A stretch of DNA of 64,000 nt from Nannobrachium achirus (Eukaryota > Chordata > Actinopteri > Myctophiformes > Myctophidae): contig OY997659.1 in NCBI GenBank assembly GCA_963921795.1, forward strand, positions 22,549,159-22,613,158, read 5' to 3'. Shown here one piece after another: positions 12,361-28,230 of this stretch. Positions within the stretch are counted from its first letter, which is position 1; the number at the start of each line of letters is the position of its first letter. The position numbers were made by a program, and so were the translations under genes. Below the pieces are notes generated by a model, which saw nothing but the letters and a program-made list of their open reading frames with translations, did not search any database and was not told the DNA's origin.

Positions 12361-12489
12361 CAGTAAACAACAACACGGTTATGCTCCCAACACAGACAAC
12401 TGATGAGCTGCTACTACAGTGGTGCAAAAAAAGCCACAAACAGGAAATTCTGTTGGCTTACCACACATCCGCTCCCTGTTATATGTGGT

Positions 12490-12640
12490 GGTCTAGAAGC
12501 CTAATTTATACTCCATAGTACCACGGTGTCACTTGCCAAAAAAGCAGTGATCTACAAGCTAACAACTTGTTAACTTGTAGTTTGGTTCTTTTTGGCAAGT
12601 GATAGCGTCGTCGCGGGAGGATATAATCGACGCTATTCGT
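12490..12640. mobile_element. Short element with palindromic module (GAAGCCTAATTTATAC type)
   Basis: A GAAGCCTAATTTATACTCC phrase precedes a palindrome whose arms begin ACTTGCCAAAAAA and end TTTTTGGCAAGT (12532-12600). The same opening phrase occurs at 42199 and, without a clear palindrome, at 26757. The outer boundary of the element is uncertain. Confidence 0.55.
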
Positions 12641-13370
12641 CAAACCACATAAACAGAGACAAGTCTGTGGGACCTTGACCACGCCTGGAGCATCTATAAT
12701 TGTTTTCAGAAAAAGAAAAAAAAACATTTTAGGTTTAATCTAGTCTCGCCCTGGAACACGATCTCATTAAAATGTTTTGCATATGACCCCTAAGAAATGA
12801 CCTGGTGATTGATGCATTGCGACTCTCTCAAAAATATGAGGCACAAAAATAGAGGGCTATAGTTCTTCTGTTCTTCCTCTCTCTTCCCTGTAAGAAAGTG
12901 AAGCCAACAAAAATAGCATGTCTCAATAGCCTGTGTTGCTTTGACAGAATGTTAAGCTACTGCAGTTCAGAAGTGTCTATTTGGAGAGGTTCAGGGCTCG
13001 CTTCAAAATCCCACTAACTTCCTGCCTCAATGTCCAATAAGCCAATGTCAACATACAACGAATACAATTACAGAGTTTTTATTGAATGCTAATATTGCTT
13101 GATGACTACATTTGTTTCTATTCCCATAAGTACAGTAGCAACGGATTCAATGAAAGCTTACAATCCATCCTTTCTCATGGATGCAGGGAGGGACGAGCTA
13201 TGTCTCACGTCAGCAGGATTCTGCTGTCTACCTATGGGTCCATTTTTACACTCTCTGACTTAATGTGACACACGGGATTTTCCAGTGTGTTCGTCTTCTC
13301 CTCTTCCTGTGTTGAAGCAGCAGGCTGGGATCATAATGTACTGTGTACTGTGTATATACTGTATTTCATC

Positions 13371-13680
13371 CTGCTCACAACGCCTTGCAGCTCGACGGGT
13401 TGTGAGTTTGTAGATCGGCTATTTTCAGCATGCAACCAAGTGTAGAAATCAGGCATTAGGACGCCAACATGGCCCGCCAACATGCATTTTAGTCAACAAA
13501 ATCAACTGTAGATTTAGCCGACTAAAATATTATGATATTTTATTTAGTCGACTAAAACTAGACTAAAACTAAACACATTTCAGATGACTAAAATATGACT
13601 AAAACTAAATGAAACTTCATTCAAAAGACGAAAAAACAAATAAAATATGACTAAAACTAAATCAATCAACAGTGACGTGT
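13371..13680. mobile_element. hAT-like element rich in TTTAGTCGACTAAAA, copy 1
   Basis: It shares with 31004-31393 the order: right half of the palindromic module (TTGTGAGTTTGTAGATCGGC), CAGCATGCAACCAAGTGTA, then many GACTAAAACTAAA and TAGTCGACTAAAA phrases. The left end is not defined. Confidence 0.65.
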
Positions 13681-13979
13681 CGCGACGGAGGCGAAGGTTT
13701 GAAATAATTACGATACTGATGTGAAATCATATCGCCCATGCAGCACCATTCAGGAGGGCTGGCAGGAAGCAGGGATCAGGGCAGGTGGAAGTAGCCGTCG
13801 TATATAGTTTCATCTCCATGGTTACTTATTATTTTACATGCATCCACCTTTGGTGGTAGCCATAGCAACCTGGAGCCAAAGAGAGAGAGAGAGAGATCTG
13901 TGCATTTTCAATGACTTTACCATCCTGGGACGTGAGTGTGCGTGTGTGAGTGTGAGCGTGCCGTGTGTGTGTATGTGCG

Positions 13980-14551
13980 CAGGGGCGTCACAAGGGGGGG
14001 AGGGGGGGGAGGGGGGGGGAGTGGGACTGAGTTACTAGGGCCCAAGGTGGAGGGGCCTTAATTATTTTATACTTTAGCTATTGAGAAATAGCAGATATAC
14101 AAGCTCACAGTGCGGCACTCGGTAGCTTGTAGATCTGCTATTTTTGAAAAGTCGTGAAAATGTGTGCACATCTTTGAATATATGTATTTTTTAAGCAAAC
14201 ATTTGTAACTCAAATTTTGCTTCTGGGGGGTCCCTGGAACAAAATATTTTGAGATGCGGGTCCGTGGCCAAATACATATAATTTTGGGGGTCCTTCACAT
14301 GAAAATGTTTGAGCACCACTGACATAGAAACATAGGTTTAAAAAAAAAACCTTATAAGGATTTGAAATATTCAAAGACTTTTACACAATTTTTCAAAAAT
14401 AGCAGATCTACAAGCTCGCAGCGCGGCACTCGGTGCCGCACTGTGAGCTTGTATATCCGCTGTTTTTCAATAGTTAAAGCATAAGATAATTGTGCGGGGG
14501 CCCGCAGTGAATCCTTGTACCCAGGGCCCAGAATTTGGTGTGACACCCCTG
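13980..14551. mobile_element. hAT-like MITE with CAGGGGCGTCA ends and nested copies
   Basis: The left end is CAGGGGCGTCACAAGG and the right end reads inversely as CAGGGGTGTCACACC. The flanking 8-mers TATGTGCG and CATGCACG agree at 5 of 8. Inside are two opposed copies of the palindromic module (14093-14147, 14391-14469). Between them is a fragment of another hAT family (about 14225-14330, ending TTTGAGCACCACTGAC), of which 54230-54345 is the inverse. A G-rich run lies at 13995-14021. Confidence 0.7.
14391..14469. repeat. Palindromic module with extended stem
   Basis: The outer arms TTTTTCAAAAATAGC / GCTGTTTTTCAA and the inner stem GCGGCAC(T)CGGTGCCGC make a nearly continuous 75-bp hairpin. 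The central GGCACTCGGTGCC is specific to this host element. Confidence 0.85.
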
Positions 14552-14554
14552 CAT

Positions 14555-14558
<4 letters not shown>

Positions 14559-14636
<78 letters not shown>
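14559..14636 (+). repeat. (GT)n microsatellite
   Basis: About 39 uninterrupted GT units. The text after it, 14637-15290, shows no gene or repeat that I can support. Confidence 0.98.
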
Positions 14637-14638
<2 letters not shown>

Positions 14639-15299
14639 CAACAGGATTGATGGTCTCCTGGTCTGTTTCAGACAGTAGTTGGAGGCAGGCGTAGCCACAC
14701 TCTATTCCCTGGAATGCTCTACTGTTTAACCACGGCCATTATGAACATAGTCTTATGTTGATTTAATGTTTATTTAAAGACACATGATTTTTTAATGTGT
14801 ATTTATGTTTACTGACAAAAGACCTTTCCTCAACTCAATCCCCGTTTCAAGTGATTTTCTCCATTTTTTTCCTTTGGTTTACAGTTGTTTTCACATGGTT
14901 TTGGTTTTTGTGACGGATCTTTTCCTTCCATTTCACTTTAATTGATCTCATATTGAGCAGAGGCAAAGGAGTTCTAAAAGCAAAGCTAGCGCGATCTGAA
15001 AATGTCAACAGATCTGAAAAAGAAAATACTCAAATTACAACTTGAAGCATGTCACGAGCCTTCTATTACAAAATACATGTTTCAAGTATAGATCAATAGC
15101 GTGCACTCAGGGTAATTGAAAGCCCTTTCAAATGGTAAGTGAAAATCTGTGGAGCTGCAGGTCCCGACTTTTAAGTATGTGCTTCCCAGAGTGAGCATTC
15201 CATCCAGATTCAGTGGCATTAGTTAGATCTCAACAGGGCTACCGCCATGGGGACTTTTCCGCTGTTTCCTCAGAGGTCTTTGGCTCCAAACAGATTGAA

Positions 15300-15317
15300 G
15301 GGGGGGGGGGGGGGGGG
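15300..15317 (+). repeat. Homopolymer G run
   Basis: 18 consecutive G bases, a possible G-quadruplex or an assembly-sensitive site. Confidence 0.95.
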
Positions 15318-15628
15318 TGCTTTGATGATCTCATCAAAGCAGGAGCAGAATCTCTCCAAGATTACACAAGTTATAAGGAGGAAGTAATCTGTCTAAATTG
15401 TATCTTACGGTAACAGTAGCCCCGTCCAAACATGGCCAGGGTCAGTGGTTCGGCCCCCGCTGGTCACTGCTGGTAATGTTGGTTAATGTTGGCATAGATG
15501 CTTTTGGATGTAAGAGGAAGAAAATTAATGTTTAATATGAATATGGTCTTTTAGGTGTAGTTTGTAAACACTCAGGTGCAATTTTGTAATTTGTCCAACG
15601 ACAGAGTTGTGGGCCGAACATAGCAAAA

Positions 15629-15680
15629 TCTACAAGCTCACAACCACGATGCATCGTGACACGTTGTCAGCTTGTAGATC
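15629..15680. repeat. Palindromic module, next to the composite element
   Basis: AAATCTACAAGCTCACAACC is mirrored by TTGTCAGCTTGTAGATCT around GATGCATC. It lies a few bases outside the start of the 7-kb composite. Confidence 0.8.
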
Positions 15681-15749
15681 TGTGTGAACAGCAGTGCCGA
15701 TTCTAGGACTCAGGTGGCCCTATCCAAGATTATTTTAGGTGGCCCCCCC

Positions 15750-16399
15750 ACTGACGGATGCCCGCGCAGAGCTATGAGAGACAGCCGCTGGCCGCCGCGT
15801 CCACGTCCATGGACGCGTCCGTGGACGCGTCCATGGACGCGGCCGCGAAAAAAACGGCCGTGGACGCGAGGCCTCGTCCAAGGACGCAAACGGCCGGCCG
15901 TCCCGGCCGTGGACGCGGCCGTGGACGCAGACGGCCGGGGACGCGGCCGTGGACGAGGCCGTGGACGAGGCCGCGGCCGTGGACGCAAACGGCCGGCCGT
16001 GGACGCGTCCATGGACGAGGCCGCGAAAAAAAGGCAGCGAAAAAGAAAAAAAAAGGTGTCTATTGTATGTATTTTTTGATGGAGAATTCAAATATGACCT
16101 TCTTTTTTGCATAGGACAACTCTAACCTGCATCAATTGGTATTTTATAATTGCCAATTGTACCCTATCCATCTAAAAAACAAATTGGATGTCTATTGCAT
16201 GTATTTTTTGATGGAGAATTCAAATATTACCTTCTTTTTGGGATAGGACAACTCTAACCTGCATCAATTGGTATTTTATAATTGCCAATTGTACCCTATC
16301 CATCTCAAAAACAAATTGGATGTCTATTGTATGTATTTTTTGATGGGGAATTCAAATGTTACCTTCTTTTTTAACCTGCATCAATTGGTGCATCAAACT

Positions 16400-16449
<50 letters not shown>

Positions 16450-16871
16450 CATCTATCTATCCATCTATTTATTTATACTTCATCTTTAGTCCAGAAGAGA
16501 GTTCAGCCTCAGGAACTTGCACACATGGAACTGTGTCATGACTGTGTCATGGAGCTAAAACAGAGCTATGTTAATACTCACAATGACTCTGATGGACCAA
16601 TCAGGGTGGTGGTGGGGGGAGGGATCAACAATAGACAGAAACTGGATAATGCTTTGTTAACTGTCCCACCTAAGTCCCTGCTAGTCTGAACAAACATCAC
16701 ATTCCCTCTCATAACACTACTACTACTACATTTATATAAAGCTGCTCTTGCATTTGAATTCAAGTCTGACACAAGTTAAGGTTAACTTAGGTAGTATTTC
16801 ATTTTGCTGGCTTTTAGGGTCTGTGTGTGAGTGTATAGGCTCACAAATTATTATAATTGTCATTAAGTGAC

Positions 16872-16924
<53 letters not shown>

Positions 16925-18027
16925 TTATACTTACTGTTTACATTTTCTATAAATATTTATTTCTATATAAAACTCAGTTGTGTGGAGTTATTGTGTGCCT
17001 TTTCTTGTAGCTAAAGAGTCCATTTGTTCACTAGACATTAAGTCAAGGTTACTATTTTGAGTTGAAGCTAAGTGTTTTATTGCTTTGTGGTTTAACATGA
17101 TTTAAAAGGCAAATTCATTGTTATGGTTACTTTAGAAGACTGCTTTTGCATTCATGAGTTAAAAAGAGAGCCAATCTAATTCAAAGAGTTAAGTTAAAGG
17201 AACACAAAACATGACCTAACTCACAGCTGCCATTGGACAGACAGTTACAACATAGGCCTACTCTTATCTTTCACAGAACAATTATCATTTGTTTTATCTA
17301 TTTGAGACTATGTAGCTGCTCTATGGGAAATAGAGCATTATATCAGCCTATTCAATTGATAATGACCAATGGGTGCCAGTTTCTAAGTAGTTAACCATAT
17401 TAACATAACAATATATGTGGCCTAGACATGGATATTGCCCAATCAACTCGTAATCTACAGAAATGTCCACCACATCACACAGTATAAAACTTAGTAGGCT
17501 CAGTGGATTCACCTATGTTAAATCATGTCAGGTTAGTTTGGTTCAAGGTTCAAGTATAATAATTTATGAGACAAAAATGTAAACAGCACAAATGTACAAT
17601 CACATCTCGGCTAGAATGATAACATAAAGTCCTGACTACTCCTTGTTATTGTGGTCCTAAATACTACAATGATTAGTTTGGATGCATTGCTTCTATCATG
17701 TCCAATTAAAAATAAATACATTACATACATACAGAAATCTGCCTTCTCCTGTATTGTATTAGTGACATTCATTATAAATAGTAAAATAACAGGACAGAGC
17801 AAAAAAGGCCTCTGTTGTGTCTTTATCTGATCACATGCAATCAGACACTCACACTGCACAGCAATACTTTATTACAGGCTCAAGGCCCACAGGGTAAGAA
17901 GACAATACATTACAAAGATAATAATTTAAAAAAACAACAACAGAGAGTACATTCACCGAGCCCCACCGGAGCTAAAGAGGCACTCATGCCAGTGTCCACT
18001 AATGGTAGACGTGTACCTGACAGAGCT
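15750..18027 (+). repeat. Left arm of the composite inverted repeat
   Basis: In order it contains a GC-rich tandem repeat, three tandem copies of a ~130-bp unit (16057-16400, each with CATCAATTGGTATTTTATAA), CTAT repeats at about 16403-16456 and 16873-16925, and about 1 kb of unique-looking AT-rich text. The right arm carries the same parts in reverse order. Confidence 0.9.
15775..16025 (+). repeat. GC-rich tandem repeat of GGCCGTGGACGC
   Basis: Units of about 12 bp (GGCCGTGGACGC, GTCCATGGACGC) extend over 250 bp with many CpGs. The inverse block in the right arm lies at about 21712-21965. Arg/Pro-rich ORFs on both strands are by-products of the period. Confidence 0.9.
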
Positions 18028-18930
18028 ACATCCAGGGTCTGTCATCAGTCTCTGGAACAATCTGAAACAATGTATCTTTCCTGTGGCTGTTATAATGAAC
18101 ACAAACAGATCAGAAAGTAATTTAACATACAACAATGTAAGGGATTCCTTTCTATTAAAAGCAAAATCATCACCGGGTCAAAGTTGCTTGGTTCTCCCCA
18201 TATAAAGGCATGTAGGTAACAGTAACATGATATTATGTCATGAATGATAAAAGGAATGTTTAAACACTTTGATGTGTGTGAGTTTATCTGGAGACTTACT
18301 CAGTCTGTGACTTACAGAGATCTTGATGGTCTTTGGGTTCCACCCGTTCATCAGAATTGCCGCTGGTGCCGTCTAGAGATTTCATCTTCACTTGAAGTCT
18401 GGAGTCTTGAAATTATGTACAGTGTATTCTGGACAGTTGTGGACACTCTGCAACTAACCTAACCTAACACACACTATGTGTTCATGTTGATCAATATAAT
18501 AATGTAAAAATACTAAGTTAAGTAGACCTAAGTAAGAAATAGTAAATACATTGTAATAATACATTGAAGGGGAAAATGTAGGAAAACAAATGCAACTCAG
18601 CATTGAATTTATGGCAAACATTTTGCTACTCAACCCTTTCCAAATAATATACAATTAAGAAGTGGGATGTTCCACTTAGTAAGAGAAAGAATTAATGAAA
18701 TATTACATTTTTAAAAAGCTAGAAGACTCACCTATTATAGTAACCATGTGAATTGCTAATAATGTTATGGGTCAGATGTGTAAAGATCTATCACATTGTA
18801 TTGTTCTTTTCAGACTCAACAATAATAATGATGATGTTACTTAAATGCTGATCAATGTGTGAATCTGGCTCTTATCAGGTGTGTGTTTTCTCTCCCTGTC
18901 CTGTGCTGTCCTCAGTTAAACCAAGACAGT
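18028..18930. other. Spacer between left arm and zinc-finger relic
   Basis: No domain-like ORF was seen. The final bases (about 18886-18915, TTTTCTCTCCCTGTCC then CTGTCCTCAG) resemble a polypyrimidine tract and splice acceptor leading into the finger-coding text. The ancestral gene may therefore have had upstream exons here or beyond. Confidence 0.5.
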
Positions 18931-18940
18931 GCTGTTGTGA

Positions 18941-22040
<3,100 letters not shown>

Positions 22041-22817
22041 GAGAGTCTGAAATTGAGGGCAGACATTCTATTTCGGCGGGGGGGGGGGGCTAAAGCCTAT
22101 TGACGTCACACACACACACACACACGCGACGGCGACGTGGCGTGACATTGCAAAAATACGTTATTTCTCATAACATATTATATGTCTGCATGTTTACGTT
22201 AGTGCAAAATGGTATTAAAACGTGAAGAAACGGCACTATTTCATAGTTTATTAAAAATAATACGAGTCGAGTCTGACTCCGCCATGACAGTTTTCACGGA
22301 CCAATCAGAGTCCACTAGACTCTCACGTGGGCAGAGGACACCAATCAGAGTCCACGAGCGAGTCTCACGTGAGCTCAAGAGCTCTGTTTGGAGGGGGCTG
22401 GGACCGGAGCAGCCACACACGTGCCCCAAGCATACAACCCTGATTGGCCCATTCAATGCGCCCGCTCTTTGGGCGCTTTCGAAATAGATTAAAATGTGTG
22501 CAGCTTCAGTCCACACTACACACCACCCACCAACAGGGGGTGGTGATGTGCGGACTGAAGTGTCAGGCTAGCGCAGAGCACGCACACGACAGATTTATTT
22601 TTGTATACGGCCGGATACTGGCGTCTTTGAATGACAGGTGTCGCAATGTTATGGTAGCCCTTTCAGGAATAATAATATTATTCAGTAATATAATATTACT
22701 GAATAATAATGCTATAATGTAACAATATGTGATGATGTGGCCCCCCTTGGTGGTTGTGGCCAAGCGACCACTTATTATCAATTATTGCTAATGCCAGGAA
22801 CCGCCGAACCGGCCCTG
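22041..22817. other. Outer right segment of the composite, with CCAAT and CACGTG motifs
   Basis: A duplicated block, CCAATCAGAGTCCAC followed by TCTCACGTG, occurs at about 22301 and 22341. A nearly perfect AT-rich palindrome (TATTATTCAGTAATA / TATTACTGAATAATA) lies at about 22677-22709. No ORF is supported. The motif pair resembles promoter CCAAT boxes and E-boxes, but nothing here shows transcription. Confidence 0.45.
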
Positions 22818-23021
22818 CCCCGCACACTCAATGGACACATGCTGTGCACACGGAGCCCCTGAAAATCAGGGTAAATACAATAGGAAAAAGCCTTGGCAGT
22901 AATCTACATTAGTTATGGCAAAGCTATGGCAGTCAAAGTGTTGTTAAGTGCTTCAATACTAGCCAAGAGAAAAGTGTGTAGAGAGAGAGAGACAGATAAA
23001 GGTGGAGCAAAAGGGGAATCA

Positions 23022-23103
23022 CCAGTGGTGGAAAAAGTACTCACATTCGTTACTAAGTACAGTATCTATAAGTACATGTACTTATTTACCTTCCACCAGT
23101 TAG
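23022..23103. mobile_element. Short repeat with GTGGTGGAAAAAGTACTC ends
   Basis: The left CAGTGGTGGAAAAAGTACTC and right TTACCTTCCACCAGTT are inverted. The interior has the AAGTAC and TACTTA phrases seen in the larger element at about 36733-37215. It is probably a deletion derivative. Confidence 0.55.
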
Positions 23104-23860
23104 TCACACACAACAGAGCATAATCATCTGTATTTCTTTATTTTTGAATTCATTCTGACACAGAGGCAATGTTTAAAGTCCTCTGTAATTGATTCTTCAC
23201 TGCATGGCGTTCACCCGAAAAACGTCAACCTACAGAATCTGCCATTTGTACTCTCTGATCTTCTACTGTATTCAACATCTGACTTGATCCCCCACATGCA
23301 GAGAATGATTCGAAAAACTGTGGGACCAAGCCAGCTAGGCCATGGAAATTCTTAAGCTGAATTGTCAAAAAATGCGAGGGCTTCAAAGAGGGGTTCAGAC
23401 AGTTCTTTTGGAGACATGAAACGGAGACCTCTTGGCCAGAGTTTTGGCAGGACAGTGACAACTCGCTGTGCTCCAGCTGCATTTCTGCAATAGTTAAGAG
23501 GATACCGTTTGAGATTAGCCGTAATAGGCAATGACATTCCCTTTTCTTTGTTTTTAAATTATAACAGGGGCCGTTCTTATTTAGGGGCAAACTGACACAG
23601 GGCTATTTTGCTATTTTCTACCTCCCACGAGTAGAATCTGAATCAAGTGACTGTGAAAGCTGGAAAGATCCAGATATCCGCACATACACATGTTGTTAAG
23701 AGAGCGGGGGCTCTCCGCTGTTTTCACTATGAATGAGTCTAGTGTCTGGATGCTGTACTGTAGGGTTAGGGCTGCTGGTTGTAATCTAGAGTCTCACAGA
23801 ATGCTCCTAATAACACCGATCACTGATCCCCAGGTACCTATAGACCTTTTCCTGGCGCGT
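23104..23860. other. Intergenic, no supported feature
   Basis: Small ORFs on both strands carry no recognisable domain. Confidence 0.5.
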
Positions 23861-23863
23861 GCA

Positions 23864-24552
<689 letters not shown>

Positions 24553-25249
24553 CAGCACAAATCCAGACACATGCATGCGTACAGTACACCATGCCAGCAC
24601 ACACACACAAGTGCTCACAAACAAATCCACGTTGTGCTGATAACCTGTTCTAGCGTGCTGGCGGCTGCTTTGGCCTCCTGGCCCGTTCTCCTCACCAGAA
24701 GCCCATTCCAGGAACAAAACAACAAAACATTTTATTTTGATGAAGTCCCTGTAAAGCAACAACAACAACTATTAATTACATTACATAGCCTAACTGATCA
24801 CTTGCTACATTTCAGGCTGCATACAGTAGGCTACAGGTACTTTATGTATGTGCATTTTGTGCTGCTCTTTCATAAATACAGTGCATTTCCCACATTCTCC
24901 CACCAAACACAGTGGGAGGATTGAGCACAGCGTTTGGCTCGGTCCCAGACTGGACATTCATTTTGAATTCAGAAGCGTTCGATGAAATCATGTGGCCTGC
25001 ATCTCATATCGTCGTCCACCCGGCAGCACTGCTGACTATTACAGTAGAGATGCCAGTTTTTGCAGGGAGGAAAATGCGGCACGTTTCAGAGCCATGATAT
25101 CTCTGTGAATAAAGACGAAGCGCAGCGCTGCAGGAATCCTATTTGGTTCTGGGGTGACACACAACCAACTATTCACTTCACATTAATGCCAAAGCCTTCA
25201 TGGTCCAAAACAAATATGTGCACATTCGCACACTCTCTCTCTTTCTCTT

Positions 25250-25252
25250 TCT

Positions 25253-25335
<83 letters not shown>

Positions 25336-25345
25336 ACACGCACAC
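25250..25345 (+). repeat. (CA)n microsatellite after a CT tract
   Basis: CTCTCTCTTTCTC runs into about 40 CA units. The preceding 24640-25200 has no supported feature. Confidence 0.95.
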
Positions 25346-25629
25346 ACACACTGATTTAATATTGAATACATATTACTTTTCTGTAATTCAAATCCTTATT
25401 CCAATAAACACCTGGATTTTCTTCTCCCTCTCTCACATTCACGCAGACATTCATTCTCCCTCACACGCACGCACACATGCACCCACGCACGCACGCATAT
25501 ACACGCACAAACACACACTCAAACACAGGCACTAGTCCCAGATCCTGGGTACACTGGGTAATTTATTTCTAATTCACAGTGTTTCACTGGAAAACTCGAG
25601 TGCTCCTGACAAAGCACCACTGATGTAAA

Positions 25630-25668
25630 CCACACACAAACACAAACACGCACACGCACGCACACGCG

Positions 25669-25736
<68 letters not shown>

Positions 25737-25768
25737 CACGCACACGCACACGCACACGCGCGCACGTT
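25630..25768 (+). repeat. (CA)n/(CGCA)n microsatellite
   Basis: CA units with CG interruptions at both ends. Confidence 0.93.
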
Positions 25769-26200
25769 ACCTGACAACAAAATATTGTCTGGATTTTGAA
25801 ATGTGCTTGACTTAACACTGTTTATTGCTGCTACATCATGATTTGTGGATTATGTATAATGTAATGTATGTGCATATCACCAGTCAATTCAATAGTTGCA
25901 GGGCCAAAAAAGAAATCCTAAGGTGTGACTTTCTAAAACCCATCAACTGGTCCAATACAAACTTTCCTCCAACACTAAGCCTGGAGCCAGAGGCAAATAT
26001 TAAGCTCTCAGGCTATAGTTGGGTGAGCTATAATACTGCTTAGCCTCTTGAGTGCCCCTTTTCTGGGGCAAATATTTGGAGAAATTAGTAAATCTACAAG
26101 CTCTCCACAAGTTACGCCTAATTTATGTTATATCATTATAATATTATTTAGACAAAGTCTGCATGACAGATGGACCATCCAACAGAGAAAGAAACACAGT

Positions 26201-26205
26201 CAGTC

Positions 26206-26278
<73 letters not shown>

Positions 26279-26281
26279 CAG
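26201..26281 (+). repeat. (CAGA)n microsatellite
   Basis: About 20 uninterrupted CAGA units. Confidence 0.97.
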
Positions 26282-26895
26282 ACAGTCTTTCAGAAAGAGA
26301 GAGAGTTTACGTCCACGGTCATCTTCACTACGGGTGTCACCTCTGACCTCCTATAATCTGACCCCTGACCCCAAGGCAGCCAAACCACGACAGGGAGGAA
26401 ATACAACAACACATCCTTAAGAAGTGAATGTTTTGAAATGGGAGAAGACAGTAGCTCTAAGCCCTGGTCCGTCCGTCTGTCCACCACTTTGGTCCTAAAG
26501 GAATTTGCTGTGCACCTTCAAGGCCAAACCTTCCACTTGCATACAAGATATCTCTAATTCTGATTGGCAGATTGCCATGAAAATTGCTGAGCACAACCCC
26601 AGTGATTTAGGCTTTTTTTTTTTGCCACCAAATATTTCCACACAAGATATAGTATATCAAGATCAAATGGCTGGCCCATAACATAAACTCTACTGCATTT
26701 TCTTCTTTTCTTTATTATTATTTCTTTTTTGCCACACAAAACACCAGGGAGCTCTAAAGCCTGATTTATACTTAATTGCGCGCCAGTGTCTCACACTGCA
26801 TGAAAATAGTAGATTTGATGGTGCACAAAATGGTGTCCAATCAAGTATACTGTATATGAGGCATAAGGATGGTAATGCCCACACTGTATAGAGAG

Positions 26896-27214
26896 CAGGC
26901 ACGTGCACACATAGACATCAAAGGGGGCTCAAGCCCCTGCCCTTTTACCCATCAGTAAAAAGTGCCCTCTCCAGACCAGTTTTCACTATCGTTGCCCTGT
27001 CCAGATTCTCCTGAACTTGAATGCAGCATCTTGAAAGAATTGCCCTTTCTGTGTAGAAATTGTGCGTATGAGTGGTATAACGCACCAAAAATAGCCGACG
27101 CGTCACTCTGCAACGCGTTGTGAGCTTGGAGGTCTGCCATTTTCGATATTTCCACCAAAGGCCCTTTTTAGAAAGTTCAGCCCCTGCCTCTCTAACATTC
27201 TCTGCACGTCCCTC
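26896..27214. mobile_element. hAT MITE (CAGGGACGTGCA family), copy 1, exact target duplication
   Basis: The left end is CAGGCACGTGCACAC and the right end reads inversely as GAGGGACGTGCAGAG. Exact 8-bp flanks ATAGAGAG lie at 26888-26895 and 27215-27222. The body has AAGGGGGCTCAAGCCCCTGC and, at about 27083-27145, a degenerate palindromic module (CCAAAAATAGCCGACGCG ... TTGTGAGCTTGGAGGTC). The copy at 44826-45228 lies in the opposite orientation. Confidence 0.9.
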
Positions 27215-27479
27215 ATAGAGAGAAGAAAAGGAAGAGTGAGTCAGGGAGTGACCAGTCTGGCTAACCATCGTCAAATAAAAGGGAACGCCTATATGGTATG
27301 CAGTATGCACCATAACCACTCAGCTATGGCAATGTTGATCAGGTCAAAGTTCAAACTTATGTTTGTCTGGTTTTGTGTAATGAGCAGCACAGCCTCTAGG
27401 GGCCACTGGGATAGCGATTTAAAATTATTCCAATACAGAACTAAAACTTCCTATGATTGGCCGCTAGTTGCGCTGTTTC

Positions 27480-27493
27480 CCCCCCCCCCCCCG
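27480..27493 (+). repeat. Homopolymer C run
   Basis: 14 consecutive C bases. Confidence 0.9.
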
Positions 27494-27940
27494 GCCGGTC
27501 GCAAAAAGAATTGTTCTCCATTGGACCCCATTCATTTTCCCCTTTCGTTTTCTAACCTTAATTAACATTTTCATAAATACTTTATGGTTCCTATCGCTAG
27601 TTAAACATTGCCTTTCAATCACCATGATATGCGTTTTGTGAAAATAAGGTCCCATTTATGTTAAAATTGATGATGAAGTTACGGGGGGTGTGGCCAACTA
27701 AACTGATACCAGCCGGCTGTGTTCTTCTTCGTGTGCTGTATTTCGGGAGGCTCCGACCACATTCTCCCATGTATCCCTGCGGTTGCACGTGACCGTTGGC
27801 AGCCAATAGCCTCCTCTGGTCGCATTTCAATCTATGATGGCGACACCCATGCCAAGGACCCAAAATACTTCAGTTGCACTGCATAGAAACCAATGGCTTA
27901 GCACTGTCCATATATTTTACAGTCTATGGTTTAGATTCTT

Positions 27941-28064
27941 AAGGCCAGTCGACACCAATGCAACTCCTTGCAAATGCAACTCCTTATTGCAAGTAGGTGT
28001 GGAATGTCCTTAAAGCGGTTTTGTTGCAAGGAGTTGGATTCGTGTGGAGTCGTGGACTGGCCTT
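27941..28064. mobile_element. Short foldback element, AAGGCCAGTC ends
   Basis: The outer AAGGCCAGTCGACACC and GTGGACTGGCCTT are inverted. The interior has GCAACTCCTTGCAA mirrored by TTGCAAGGAGTTG. Total length is about 124 bp. Confidence 0.7.
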
Positions 28065-28230
28065 TAGTCGTGTTGTGTTAATGGAAGAGGTAATTAAATA
28101 GCATACATTTAAAGTTCAATAAGAACAATACAAAATAATACATTACAAGTGGAGCAGCTGCAGTAAAATAATAATAATAATTTTCCATTGAAAAACCTGG
28201 GTGACAACACAGGGTGGCATTACATCCTGG

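Noticed and set aside
15684..16114. Arg/Pro/Gly-rich ORFs of 100-130 codons on both strands
   Set aside because: They arise from the 12-bp GGCCGTGGACGC repeat, which is open in all frames.
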